This document shows, piece after piece, positions 48,525 through 61,302 of a stretch of 64,000 nucleotides of DNA; position 1 is the stretch's first letter, and each line of letters starts with the position of its first letter. The notes under the pieces are model-generated. The model was not told where the DNA came from and made no database searches. It worked only from the letters and a program-made list of their open reading frames with translations. The position numbers and the translations under genes were made by a program. The stretch is from Diadema setosum. Its lineage: Eukaryota > Echinodermata > Echinoidea > Diadematoida > Diadematidae. Location: contig NC_092705.1 in NCBI RefSeq assembly GCF_964275005.1, forward strand, positions 16,519,385-16,583,384. The letters are read 5' to 3'.

Positions 48525-48994
48525 CCATCTAGGCCCTATAAATTTGAACATACACTGTATTTAGACAGGATAAAAACGATCAGCTAAAAGCTGTTTTACA
48601 TCGAAGTCCTGTGTATGTCGATAATACACCGGATCAGAAAGGTGTCTCTTTCCACGCCCCATTGATATACAGCAGCCCTGAAACTACACGGCATGATTAT
48701 CTCTCCGGTGTGGAGGTTTGCATAATTATTTTGTTGTTTAAATGAGATCAAAATATTACGCCTACATGCTATATTGATTCAGGTTTTAAACTGTTGTTTT
48801 AAGTTGTGTTTTTTTTCCCCTTCTACGTGTAGATTGATTTTCATATATCCTCGTTGTTTGTGTGATTCTTCGTCCTTGAAGGAATTTGAATCAGGGTAGG
48901 CGTTCATTCTCTTTTCCTCTCTTCGTTATTGCTCGATATTATGCATACATTTTAGAAGCCGCGGAACATCTCTCTTTTTTTTATTTTCCTCTCA

Positions 48995-50373
48995 TAGAGT
49001 CATATGTTCTTGTTTAAGTTTCATTGACTCTGAAATAAACTCGGTTTGTTGTGGTGTTCCACAGGGCTCTCTCTTAGGTCCTCTTTTATTTATTTTATAT
49101 ATCAATGACTTCCGCGGAACTCATCCTCTCTGCTGTCTTTTCTTCCGATAGCGGATGACACAAGTCTTTTTTTAAAAAATTTTCACTCAGATCCTTATGT
49201 TTTGCTCGATTCTTTGAATAATGAACTTCATTGCAGTTGATATTTGAGCGGCAGGCAAATAAAATCTAATTATATGGTTTTCAGTAACACAATGAAATAT
49301 CTTCCAGGTTTAAGTATTAGTGAATGGATTACAGATAAACCAAATAGATTCAACAAAATTTTTAGGTATTTGCATTGACAGCAATCTTTCATGGAAGGCC
49401 ACATGTTGATGATTTATGTAAATTGTTGTGTAAAAATGTTTGAATTATTCACAAACTGAAACAACTCTAAAGACCCAAAGCCAATATTGCATTCTCTTTA
49501 TACAACTCTATTGTTACCTTCCTTGAATTACGAAATATTGGCCTGGGGAAATTGCTCAAGGACTATTAAAATCGATTCGTTATTTTTGATTCAGACAAAA
49601 TGCCTTGCGGATTATAAATCGTGCACATTTTTTTTTTATCACACTAATGAATTGTTTGTTTCGAGTAATTTGTTAACAATTTCTGATTTGTATTTGTATC
49701 ATGTTGGAATTTTTTATGTATAAGTTGAATATTGGCGATCTTCCTAGTATATTTTCCTCAATGTTTGTTAAAAACAGCGATATCCATACTTTATACCCTA
49801 CAAGACACAGTGAATCCTATCATTTTTCCCCTGTTCGTACAGTTTTAGCCCCTAAGACATTATTTCGACCTGCTCTTCTTTCTGGAATGAGTTAGATTCT
49901 GTTCGTTTGCAATCAAGTTCTCTAAGTTCCTTCAAGCAAAATCTTAAAACCAATTTTCTAAAATCCTACGGTTAATTATTTTGCCTTGATCACTTGAAAA
50001 ATTTCTGCATACTCAAAATGATGCCTCGCTCGGATGACTTCATTTTGTTTGATCAATTTGCTAAATCATACAATACCTTGTACATTCCGTAAACTTTATA
50101 ATATTCTCGATATGTTGTATTTTTGCATGTTACGTCTTTTTTTTTTTTATTGATATACTGTACTAAAAGCATATATTATATTTTTGGAACCTATATCAAG
50201 CTTTGCTTTTTAGTGGGTTTTCATATGACACATTAATTATGTCCTTATTGTGCGATTTTGTTTCAAACTGACTGTTGTGTTAAAAACAATACTTTTTCTA
50301 AAAATGAAATGGAATATAAAACTTGTATGTAATGTGGAATATGGAACATGAATAAAAATACAACAACAACAAC
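48995..50373 (+). mobile_element. 5'-truncated non-LTR retrotransposon (LINE) fragment
   Basis: The reverse transcriptase signature GVPQGS followed by YINDF is readable at 49053-49112, and an ADDTS-like segment follows in another frame. Downstream pieces such as LHSLYTTLLLPSLNYEILAWG (49487 on) fit the region after the catalytic domain in CR1/Jockey-type LINEs. Several frame changes and stops show it is dead. It ends in an ACAACAACAAC tail. The left boundary is uncertain. Confidence 0.72.
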
Positions 50374-53021
50374 TTAGGTATGGATCATATTCCTCTGACG
50401 ACCTAAAATGTTAATATTTATGTCGCGTTTCCATAGTCAAGACCCGAATCGTAGATCGTCCCCCTGGCCCCCGCCCACACAACCTCACAAATAACCCCAC
50501 AAACACCCCCACAAAGAAACAATGAAACAAACATACATGCAAACAAACACACACACACATACACACAAACAAGCAAGCAAACAAACAACAACACACATAA
50601 AGGCCAGCACTGTATTCTATACGTCATATAAATAAGCACAGAATGACTTGTTTTCCACGATCAAAAACTCTGGTGACCAACGGGCGTACATGCAGGCTTG
50701 CACGTTCAGAATTGTGGTATGTATACACAGGAGAAATGTAGCTGGCGCCATGTATATATAAATACGATGTATTCATGAAGAGAACAGCATTTCGCCCCAC
50801 GTAAACACCGAGGTGTAAGGGGCTGCCATTCGAGGAAAGATACATGCGCCAGTCATATTTGCCAACTTGAAAGAGTGCAGCACATCACAGTATATCTTCT
50901 GTTGCCATCGCCGATTTATATAAATCTCAGCTCGATTTCTTCCACGAACGGCGATAAACAAGCGGTCTCGTTGCTGTTTCTAAAGGAACGCCGCACACTG
51001 CAGCGGAGTTGTACGGTGTAGTCACTCTCTCCCTCGCTTCTCATCTGCTGGCGCTGGCAGAGACAGAGCGTGGGTGTTGCACAGGATCTGTGACTTTCTA
51101 CCTCCTATACTGCAATGTGGTGAAGGTATAGTATCGCTTGCCAATGCCAACAGATGAAGGTATACTTGCAGGTTCGCAGTACTCGTGAAGATTCACAGAA
51201 TGAGGTCTATAGATGCATCATAGCAATAACATAATAATTATAAACTTATATGTCTTGTATATAGTGCTTATGTATCTCAGTTGATTGTATGTAAGATATC
51301 ATTAATGAAGCTGTCGTTGGGAAGCCAAGGCTTATGCACTTTTCAAAAGGTAAGTATTTTACCATTGTGCACTTACTGTTATAGAATTAATCTTCTAGAT
51401 TTTAAAAAAAAAAGTTTGGATGCACTGAGTCAGTGATCGTAACACCCCGTCCCCTCCCAACCATGCACATTACGAGTGACGATCAGTGAAGCAACGCCAA
51501 GTGTATTTCTACTACTGTAATGGAACAATCACTGGTTTTCCTGCATAACGTGTCTCCGAAGGCCGGTGTATTGATATTCGGTGTTATAGTCTCACCACAG
51601 TAAGTTTGTGTTTGCAAGTGCGTTTTTTCCAGAGGCGTTCATTTTGTACGTTACACATCTGCAACCAGCTATCTGTTTATGCATGTATTTCATAATCATT
51701 ATAAATAACACAGCCTAGCTTCAATCTATCTGGAATGGAATTCTTCCACTGTATATAATTACGATACAATCATGTTTGTGGTCATGCTCATAGTAGTCAT
51801 ATGAGATGGTCCTAGTATATGCGTTTAGTACAATAGTATATACCAGTCAAGAGAGAGAGGGAGAGATAATGCGAGATATTGTAGGAAAAATAGCAACTTT
51901 TTTTTTTTTACCTGCATGCTTACTTTTGTCAATGTTATGGTGGCTCCGTCTGATGTCTACTATACAAAACTTCAGGCTCCCATGCGCATGCACCAATACG
52001 CCTTTTGTGTGTGTGTATTGTCACGAATAACCTCGTGCAGTGACACTGAAAGAAATGCCTTACAATATTATTATTCTCTGAAAACATTGTTGTTCACCTG
52101 AAAATGATGAGTGCTCCTTGTTCAGAATAGTTATACATGGAGTGTGTATAGCTATCAATAGAAGGGGGTCGGTTGTTCGTGTAGCATAGCAGAATAAAAG
52201 AGGAAGAAAGCGAGAGAGAAAGAAGGAGAGATAGCTAGGGGTGCAATGTCCGGTGTTTGTGCGTACGTGCGTGTTTGTGTTTCATCTATACGTCTGTCAG
52301 AATGTTTACGCACCGCAAACTGGTCTTTTAGAAGTGACATGAATGTTGAAATAAAACTGCATCAGTTTCGACAACATCTTGACCCATAAATGGTTTCCCA
52401 TTGCAAAAGGCAATGTATGACTCTCTATTCATCAAACTCACCGTCGATTTTCGTCTCACCTCACTGTAGCCTTCTGTAAGTCTGTCGTTGATTGATTTTG
52501 ATAATCTGACAAGATTTTATCATTCTGTTTATAAATGACTGCGCAGCCAAAATGGATTGGAAATACGATTATTGATTTGTACTGTTGGTTTGATTGTTTT
52601 TGTTATGTGTGTGTGTGTGTGTGTGTGTGTTTTAGGCAGCAAACTTGAAATAGGCCTAGTGGCTTTTATCACCTGTCTTAGGGTGGCTTTCCATATTTGA
52701 TAGTACTATGTACATGTACATGTACATGTACTATAGTTACTTAGATAGTGGTAATGCTTATTTTCATAGTAATCGTCACTGTTGATGAATGAGTAATTAG
52801 GGGAACATTTCCTTGTGCAATGTCGTCAAACCAACATAACATTCACAAATCGACTATCTCAATTATTATGGTCGTCTTGTTTTGAAAGAAACTTTTAAAT
52901 TTCAGAAGGGAGGTGTCTCAACCTCCCCGCTTTCAGGAACAGAATTGTTCTCTGATATTATAGTAATTAGTGCAGCAGAAACAAGGCCAGTTGAATTTGC
53001 TACATAGTATGTGGCATTGGG

Positions 53022-53079
<58 letters not shown>

Positions 53080-55248
53080 CACTCATGATATCATTGCTGT
53101 GTTAATTACATATGCCACAGCGTAAACTCACAGTGTAAACTAATCAAGCCCCTATATTATAAAGTGTGGAGAGTTGCGCTCGATTTCGCACTTATTCTTA
53201 TATAGCTGCGATTCCTTCAATTATGGAATTAAGTGACGATGACTAATATGGTATGCCGCTCAGCATCCTAAGTAACGGGTCTTGCATTCACACCAATGAT
53301 ACAGCATGCGCCCTGCCTACTTATTCCCCAGCTTGTTGATATCACCATAATCGATTTTGTCTCGAGTATACAACGGTCTCGAAGCGGATGCTGTGAGGAG
53401 AGATCCTGATGTACCAGGCGGGACAGGGGAAGTGTGTGTGTGTGTGTGGGGGGGGGGGGGTATAATAAAAGATGGATAGACATATGGATGGAATATATAT
53501 TGGTAGATAGAGAGTATAAGTATACTGGTTAATGTTTAGCAGTGCATGTGGATGAATGAAATAGATATCATTTTATAGTAATAGATAAATGGATAGATCG
53601 ATAGATTGATGGATTGATCAATAGATTGATGGATAGATAGATAGATTGATGGAAACATGTTTTAGAGGGAGGGAGGAAGAGCGAATGAGGGAGACATGGA
53701 GAGAGAGAGGGAGAGGAGAAATACTGTAGAACTTGATAGAGATGGTATTTTGCTCAGAAAAAAACACAATAAAACATAATACAATGTAACAATGATTTGC
53801 TTTGAACTGTTTTATAGTCCAATATTGTAAACAGGTATGCAGTATGCCTGTTGTATATTCCAGTAAAGTATCCATTTCAATGTCAATACAACCACGTCGC
53901 TTATGAAAGATGTGCATGTTCAAATATACAATGCACAAAATACGAAATATTCTCAACAACGCAATAGCATTGCATGGTGTTGATAGATCTGTTCAACTCA
54001 CTAATCTTCTCTGCTGTACTATATGACATTGTCATTATCCTACATGGCACTAAATATTCTAATCAGTCTGATAGAAAGTATGAGGAGGAGCAGTATATCA
54101 AAACCTGTCGTATTTTATGTTGTCATGACCAAGTGTATAGGCCTACTCCTACAAAGACCTGTATTGAACCATTCTAGAGAAAAAAAATACATTAGTATAA
54201 TGATCTCAATACCTTATAATGATATCGATTGAAACAGATTGAAACCATTAGGTTTCCATATTACGTTAACGTTAGATTGCCGTATGACTTGTAAAATTGT
54301 CGCTTAACATCGTTCAGGTTTCGCTATTTCTTGCCATACCAAAGGGAGACTGTGGCTGGCAGCGCCAAAGCGTTGTCTGATGCATGCAGCGATGAAGAAC
54401 CCTTGACGAACCTCATGCACTTGAACCCCTGATTTCTTTTTTCTTCCGCGTTTCGGGGTAATTGGAAATGATATGTACGCTCCGTGCTGTCGTATGACCT
54501 CTCACCTCTCTTTTCACGACATGCGAGAGAATTGTGAGAGAATGCAGGAACGAGGAATACATGTGGAACGGTGCAATACTTTTCTTCAATTACAATATCG
54601 AGCGTTTTTGCACATATTTTTATGCATACATGCTCAGTACGTGTCTAAGCATAGAATGTGTTATTGAGTGTTGTACACAGATGATAAATACCATTTAAAA
54701 ATATGGTATAATAATATTCTCCAAGCTTCCTTTTCACGAACATGACGAAGGACAGACATGAAAGACATTGCATGGCCTTCCATGAATTACGAGTGCTGTG
54801 ACCAAAAAGATGCCGTAGCGTGCAGAATGTCTGCATGCCCGTCGGCAAGTATGTAGTATCATAATGTCATTTTGGATTTTTGAAAATCATTTCCGCACAT
54901 AAATCGGTGCATTGCTTGGCGCGGTGCGATGTTGTATTGGGCAATGTCTGGGGAGTTAAATCGCCACTGTACAAGGCCAGGCCTTCTCTCTCACAAGTTT
55001 TGTAGGGGAGATTCATTCAATTCTTATAAGATATTTTCAGCAACAGCGGTATCAAGGAATAAACAAACTGCCAGCATCATCACGGCAAAAATCTCTCACT
55101 GACCTGCACCTTAACCACTTTGCTCCACGTTATTTCACCTGCTCATAAATTTGTGTGTTAAGTTTGTGCACATTTGACTCTTTGGCACAGAAATAGTTAA
55201 TTAATATTGTAGAAAGGGTTCACTACATGGTTCAGTCATGAATGACTA
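50374..55248. other. Intergenic region between the LINE and the SLC16-like gene
   Basis: No gene recognised. It holds CA/AAAC tracts (50520-50600), a TATATAAATA box-like sequence near 50755, a GC-richer stretch (50930-51130) that could be an upstream non-coding exon, (TG)n at 52607-52631, ACATGT repeats at 52709-52729, (AT)n at 53024-53076 and GATA-type repeats at 53580-53645. Confidence 0.5.
53024..53076. repeat. (AT)n microsatellite
   Basis: About 26 AT units. Confidence 0.94.
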
Positions 55249-55440
55249 GTGACTAGGATCGCTCAGTTGATGGCGGGTTTATCCATACCTTGCAATCAAG
55301 TAGGTCTGATTCAAGTCCTAGCTAAGCAATGTCGTGTGTAATCGCGCCGTCTCCTCCTTGTACAGAGAAGTAAAATACTCTGCTCCTCGGATAGGACATT
55401 CATTGAGGACCCGATGTGAGAGAGTTACGGCCAAGTTCAC
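55249..55440 (+). mobile_element. tRNA-derived SINE
   Basis: The head has box A-like GCTCAGTTGATGGCG and box B-like GGTCTGATTCAAGTCC, followed by a body of about 115 bp. It lies 540 bp before the SLC16-like start codon. The family differs from the SINE at 25899-26120. Confidence 0.55.
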
Positions 55441-55977
55441 GCATGCAGTGGCATGTATCAGATCCTATACTTTATTGTCTTGCAAATAGCAGGATGCAAA
55501 CTTATTGAAGTGCAGCTGCACCCCACATGCACACAAGAAACAAGGCGAATGATGCCGTCCCGTCTTGGTTTGTCTCATCAGGTGATAAGCAATACAATAG
55601 CTCAGACAGTATCAACCAGGCACATGGTATCATACGAAAAGAAGTGTGGACATCCAGTGGACCTCCCGCGGGTTTGTCCCAACTTGCCTAATCTTTCCAC
55701 GACTCGGGAACTATCAAAACCCACACCACAGATCCAACCATGGAGCTACAACTGTTGTAACTCCGTGATCCAAGATTGCATCAGTGTAGTTTGCACCCGA
55801 GGAGGAGGAGAAGAAGAAAAACAAAAATAATGTGTTTTCTCTGCGATATAGTTTAGGCACGATGCAATGACACAAAAGGGAGGAATAACTTAGAAATCCA
55901 TTTCATTTCTGCATCTTGCGTTTCTTACACAGAAAAATCAACACCCTTGAACATAATCCTTGATGTAACCGGAAGCC

Positions 55978-56248
55978 ATGACCAGGAACCGGAAGTATCG
56001 CGTTGCCGAGTCGGACAATGCAGCTACCAGCAGCGGTTCGGATAGGAAGAGACCACCTTGCCACAGTTTTCCGCTCACCACGTGGCGATGGATCGTGCTC
56101 ACTGGAGTCCATGTGTGTTACGTCTTTATGGATGGCATCCCTAACAGCGGGGGTGTCTTCCTTGTCCACTGGAAGGAGCAGTTCGACGCGAGCACGGCCG
56201 AGCTGAGCTTGGTACTGAGCCTCCAGTTTGTGTGTTACCACTTAGCAG
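55978..56248 (+). CDS. SLC16-like exon 1: N-terminus, helices 1 and 2
   Basis: 271 nt, donor GTGAGT, phase 1 out. A basic, serine-rich N-terminus precedes WRWIVLTGVHVCYVFMDGI (helix 1) and ELSLVLSLQFVCYHLAG (helix 2). Helix 1 reads GIPNSGG where MCT1 has AFPKSIT. Confidence 0.9.
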
Positions 56249-59200
56249 GTGAGTGAACATCCAGGAAGGTAACCTAGGTAACCAGATAGCTTGTCTGGCA
56301 TTTTGTCTAGTGTGGTTGCGTATTGACAAAGGGTTTATAGATGGTTCAGTCAAGGAGGTACTAGGGACTAAGTTCCGCCTTCCCTCAAAGGCCCGCAGTA
56401 CGATAGATCTCTCGAGGAGGGACATGAGTCATGTATAGGCCTATAGGAGGTAATTGTTTTTTTGTTTGTTTGTTTGTTTTTTTGTTTTGTGTTCTTTTTT
56501 GTCAGACTGCAGACTGCATCTTATTTTGTATCAATCGCTTTCTTTTAGTACAGCTCTGCTCCATATTTTCTGAATTTACTGCAGGGGCTGTCGCAGGTGC
56601 GGCGGTACACAGGTTCGGGAGTCGACCAGTCGTGATCGCAGCAGGTATCACCAGCTTCACGGGCATATTTCTCAGCAGTCTAGCGCCCTCACCCTTGGTG
56701 CTCTACATAACGTCTGGTTTACTCGCTGGTAATATGATATGATATAATGATGTTTATTAATTACTATGTATACTATCACGTGCAAAGTATTACAACATAG
56801 ATATATATTATGCAGTATACAGAGGGTGAGTTGTTGTTGTTTTTTTTTTGAATCACCAGGCATAATTATTTTATTAACATGTCAAAAGACATTTTGTTAA
56901 GGTATGTAATGTTCATGAAGTTTTAGTTTTTTTTTTTTTTTTTTTTGTTACGCATCCGGGCAATTACCCCCCCCCCCCCCCCTGCTAAATAATGGTTAGT
57001 GGTAAGGTTAGAGTAAAGATTATGGTTAGGTTTATGTTTATGTTTAGGGTAAGGAGTTTGGGTTAGGGTTAAGAACAGGTTCAGGATTAGGATTAGGATT
57101 ACGGCCAAGGGAAGGGTCCGGGGTAAGTGCGGAGGGTAATTGCCCTAGACCTTTTTGTTGGGTACCCATCCTACTTAGATGGTCTTTCTTTGGTGATGTG
57201 CTCCGGGCCCTGAAGATAGAGTCATGGATCAAACTTCTGGTGGTTGGTCGGTCCTTGGTGAGGGCTAGCTCTCTTGCTGTCACTCCGCGACAGATTTTCT
57301 ATCAGTTTAGCATTTAGTGATTGCACCGGCCTCTGATTCCTGTTGACGCCATTTTCGTCATACTATCTTACTGGTCCAACTGGACAGCCCTATGCGCCGT
57401 TACGTTGTCATACTGAGAATGAACAGGCGTTGTGTGTCAAAAGAATAAAAACAAAAAAGAAAGAAAGAAAGAAAGAAAGAAACAAATAAAACAAATCAAA
57501 ATGTTACCATCTGGATGGAAACAAGTGAGAGTCCAGAATCTCCCTATATTTGGTGTTATCCATGTTCCTGTCCACGACAACAAGATCACCAACTCCATAG
57601 CTGCCGACAACCCCAGACCATTATTATGCTAGTTCGAACCGGGTCATTCGAGCCTGACGCAGGGGGTACCGAATCGGATCTTTGTGGTCTTTCTACCTCT
57701 TCATTGTCTGGGTTGTTTGACAAACATATGCACTGTATGTTTCCCCGTGGTTAATTTACAAGCTGATTTCACCGTTTGACGGCATATATACTAAAGCACT
57801 AAGCAGTCTGAGCCACGGAAACCCTTTGATATCTCAGGCGACGATTTGCCCTGACGATTTGTCGGCGCCGCTCGTCAGATTTATACTTGTCTATCGCAAC
57901 CATGGTGCCTGCATAAGGAACTTGGTAGCCTTGGCTGAGAATGTGAACAATATGTACATTCATTTTATACCGAAATATCGGTCACTATTTAATAATTTAG
58001 AACAAAACGCTGCTAAAACACAGCTAATATTCACCACTCGTACATGATATGTGAGTAATTTATGCAAATGATTATGAAATTATACTGTAGATGAAGGGTT
58101 TGAATGCAAAAGCAGATGAACGTAATTATCAACGGGGTTTTTTTTCTACTAAAGTAAGGTCATCGTCAAATAGAAAATAGTCAAATCTTTTTGTCCTTTT
58201 TTTTTTCAATGACACTGCACTCGTGAGTTTAATGTTCAAATCTGAATAATATTCTCGACATTGTTAGTTGCCAGTTACGTGCGCCATGAAAATTATTTCC
58301 TGTCGCCTTTTTGTGACGCGTTCTGCTTACAGGCTGTCATGTGTAGCGTGTATAGTGCATGTATGAAATAATTTTGATGTACGCAAGTTTCAAAGACACG
58401 TACAGATGGTTAATTATGTTCAAGGTAAACGAAGACGTAACTCGACGTCACTAATTCTTCATTCACAGGATCGGGGTTCGGCTCAACTCTCAACGCTTGC
58501 ACGGTCAGTCTAGCGGAATACTTCCCTGACAATTATGGCTTTGCGCAGAGTGTGGCCAGCGGGGGATCCTCCGTTGGCATAGTCGCCCTACCGCCTCTTA
58601 CTCAGTACCTGGCATCTCAGTATGGGTGGCGGGGAACTTACCTCGTGTTAGCGGGATTAGCGGGAAACATTATCGTCTGCGGAATGCTTCTCCGTCCAGT
58701 CGGCAGGTTCCTAACCAAGGCCGTTGCTCAGCCGGAAGGGCGGATGCAGTTGAAACAGAACGGTACCGAGAATGCATCCACGCAATTCGATGGGGACCAA
58801 GAGCTTGCCGATAATGGACAGTGCCAAAGTATAGACCCCGAGGAATGTGAAGGGGCGCCTGCTATCGGGCAGGATCACATCGGGCAGAATCACAATCAAA
58901 TTGGAAAGGCCAATGAAGAATATGGATCGAGCTCAGGTTGTAAGAATGGATTTATAAAGCTGACGAGTGTTCGTCAACCCAGCTTATTGCAAAGACTCGG
59001 CAACACGACTGGATTCTCATTCCTGTTTAGCCACTACCGATTCACCCTCATCGTCATCGTAATATTCTTTGTTGGCATCAGCTTCTCCGCCGTCGTCAAC
59101 AGTTTCGTTCTCAGCGCGATCGACCGGGGCATCAGCGAGCAGGCTGCGTCTTTCCTCATGTCTTTTTTTGGCATCGGAAGCTTTGGTGGGAAGATCGTCT

Positions 59201-60558
59201 CCGGAGTCGTTCTTGGGAAGAACCTAATGCGCATCACCACTATCTACATCCTGTCAGTTTTTGGGTGGGGTGTGTCGGTCATGCTGTTGAGGGCGCCCTC
59301 CAACTACGGTGGGTTCATTGTCGTCGGTCTCTCCGTGGGGCTGTTCAGCGGCATCAACATTTGCACCAGTCCTGTCATCGTCAAGCACGTTGTCGGGGTC
59401 GACAAGCTTGGAAGGGCGTTTGGCGTTCTCATGGTGTTTGCAGGAACTGGCTGCCTAATTGGACCGGTATTAGCAGGTGAGCTCCTTTTTCTTTTGAACT
59501 GTTTTTTTTTTTCTCTCCCTCTGTTCTATATCATTGAATGAAAATGTATTCATTCTTTTCTTTTCGTTCACAAAATGCAGGGTAAAATAAATTTATAATG
59601 CAGCTTTTTACGTCAGAACTTCCTGTCACCTGCTGAATTTGTGCGCTTGCGTGCATCTCTGAGTATGGCAACAAGGGTAGTGTAGGATGGAATGGTGTTG
59701 CGACCAGAACACACATGCGCAACGTTGTGATGGGGTACAAGTACAAGTAATAATTCTGCAGACTCAAAAAAAAAAAGAAAAATTATTCATAGGGTATATG
59801 TTATTGAGGCATTGAGTTCTGGGACATTTTTTATAACCATGACCTGCTGCTGATAATAATACACTATATCTACCCCAGCTATGAACGCTGCCAGAACAAC
59901 CATTATTGATAAAATGTTCAATTGTTGTTATTATCCTATTTTACTTCTGGAGTCTCCGAAAGAGACTACATTGAGACCTGCTTTGCGTGTATGCTCTTCC
60001 TACAACTCCCTCGTAAAATAAAGATCAAATTTCAAACAGGTAAGTTCTCATTTAATCTTTCCATTAACTTCACAGAGTCGACATCATAGTAGATCAACGC
60101 CCCCCCCCCCCAAAAAAAAAAAAAAAGTGACATCGCTTCCTCACCCCACTCCCATCAAATAAACAAAAGAAAATTCAAACTAGATGAATTATTTTGTTGC
60201 AGGTGGATCATTTCGCTGTCCCTATCTGAACCGTTCTTTCAATATTTTCTCTGATTCATGTGCACTGTCCTGTATCGCTTTTTCAGGAGCAATCTTTGAC
60301 GCCACAGCCAGTTTCGACATTCCCTTCTACTCTTTTGGCGCGGTCGTGACTCTGGGTGCCTTCCCGCTCCTCTTCCTGGGCAAATTGAAGCGTCTGGAAG
60401 AACGCCATCAGCGACAGAACGATAGGATCTGCCATGGAGACGTTGCCGAAGGCGACGAACACCCAGACGCAGTCACAAGTGACCCCCATGCGACGGACTC
60501 GAGGCCGAACGATCAAGTGACGACTGATGAAGAAGAGAAGTGGGAATCTGCGGTCTGA
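55978..60558 (+). CDS. SLC16 monocarboxylate-transporter-like protein (whole gene, 4 coding exons)
   Basis: Plasma-membrane 12-helix major facilitator protein of the SLC16 family, which moves monocarboxylates or related small molecules. Exons 55978-56248, 56585-56728, 58469-59476 and 60287-60558 join in phase 1 at every junction and give 564 residues. The family is recognised from YGWRGTYLVLAGLAG (MCT1 FGWRGSFLILGGLLL), GSRPVVIAAG, GPVLAGAIFDATASFDIPF and a long cytoplasmic loop between helices 6 and 7, with acidic N- and C-terminal tails. An in-frame TAA four codons before the ATG supports the start. The PDGGWGW motif before helix 1 is absent, and the residues aligned with MCT1 Lys38, Asp302 and Arg306 are Asn, Ser and Lys, so proton-coupled lactate transport is doubtful and the substrate is unknown. 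A 5' non-coding exon further upstream is possible. Confidence 0.93.
56585..56728 (+). CDS. SLC16-like exon 2: helices 2-4
   Basis: 144 nt, phase 1 both sides (acceptor TTACTGCAG, donor GTAATA). AVAGAAVHRFGSRPVVIAAG corresponds to the helix 2-3 loop of MCTs (NKYGSRPVMIVGG). Confidence 0.9.
56729..58468 (+). other. SLC16-like intron 2
   Basis: Holds the foldback segment at 56957-57148, a (GAAA)n tract at 57455-57485 and AT-rich sequence. No coding exon is seen; the 57826-58047 frame has no recognisable domain. Confidence 0.7.
56957..57148. repeat. Foldback segment with degenerate TTAGGG-like core
   Basis: CCGGGCAATTACCCCC on the left faces GGAGGGTAATTGCCC on the right. Between them lie about 100 bp of imperfect GGTTAGG and GGATTAGG units. 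Confidence 0.65.
58469..59476 (+). CDS. SLC16-like exon 3: helices 4-11 and central loop
   Basis: 1008 nt, phase 1 both sides (acceptor ATTCACAG, donor GTGAGC). It encodes helices 4 to 11 and a hydrophilic loop of about 100 residues rich in Gln, Asn and Glu between helices 6 and 7. The family motif after helix 4 appears as YFPDNYGFAQSVASGG, with Asp-Asn where MCTs usually have basic residues. Confidence 0.94.
59477..60286 (+). other. SLC16-like intron 3
   Basis: AT-rich, with poly-A and poly-C tracts near 60100. Nothing else recognised. Confidence 0.7.
60287..60558 (+). CDS. SLC16-like exon 4: helix 12 and C-terminus
   Basis: 272 nt, acceptor TTTTTCAG, ends at TGA. GAIFDATASFDIPFYSFG continues helix 11 and forms helix 12, as in MCTs. 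An acidic tail with many Asp, Glu and Thr follows. Confidence 0.92.
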
Positions 60559-60699
60559 ACCCACACAGTGATTTTTAGAGTACATGTTGTAGTATTCATT
60601 ATACTGCGTGGGAATTAAATTCCTTTATGCTGTTCGTTCCCCAGTCATTCCATCGCTACAAAGTTCATTCCATGATTCCTAGAGAGTGCAAGTGTTTTG

Positions 60700-60860
60700 C
60701 TGTGGCCCTGTTGATAACGCCCAGGACTCGTAAACTTTATTGGGTCCTGGGTTCGAATGCATCCCAGGCAGTACCGGCGTAATGCAGGCTTATAACGAGA
60801 GCCATTTGGGGGAGAACTGCTTACACGGAGTTGGCTACGTTTAGTAAATAAGCAATACTT
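60700..60860 (+). mobile_element. tRNA-derived SINE
   Basis: Box A-like TGGCCCTGTTGATAACGCC and box B-like GGTTCGAATGC 30 bp apart, then a body with GAGAACTGCTTACACGGAG. It lies in the 3' flank, possibly inside the 3' UTR, of the SLC16-like gene. Confidence 0.6.
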
Positions 60861-60985
60861 TATTTTTGCTTAGTCGTCCTACTTTTATACTTCGCTGTTC
60901 TGTCTATTAAGCGCCCAATCCCAATCTAGACCGAGGACCTTTACAATGATAACTTTAGCATGCATAGCACTTTGACTTTCTGCAA

Positions 60986-61005
60986 AATAAATGTTGCACA
61001 ATAAA
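60986..61005 (+). terminator. Candidate polyadenylation signals for the SLC16-like gene
   Basis: Two AATAAA hexamers (60986-60991 and 61000-61005) lie about 430 bp after the stop codon. An ATTAAA at 60614-60619 is closer and is an alternative. A transcript would have to include the SINE at 60700-60860 to reach the AATAAA pair. Confidence 0.35.
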
Positions 61006-61302
61006 TGTCATCCGAAGTCATTAAACTATGTTTCGTATTCATATCAGTGTGAAAGACGTGTTCCTTATGATTAAAAAAAAGTGTTTTAAATGTTGAAGAT
61101 ATAAAGATATATCTTGTATTCATATCACTGCATGTGACCGACGTGTACGTCGGTCTAGAGATGCTGACAATTTGTCATTATTATACTGTATCTCCTCCAG
61201 TGTTTGTCGTGCAATTTAACACAGAACGTTTTCCTACCTGATATAGTGGGTATAGCATCACTGAAATATTCTACACAATGGTATCTTTCTATGGGACTTG
61301 TC

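Noticed and set aside
55453-55830. A 125-codon plus-strand frame upstream of the SLC16-like gene
   Set aside because: No recognisable domain or signal, no clear splice link to the transporter exons, and it starts right after a SINE. Probably chance.
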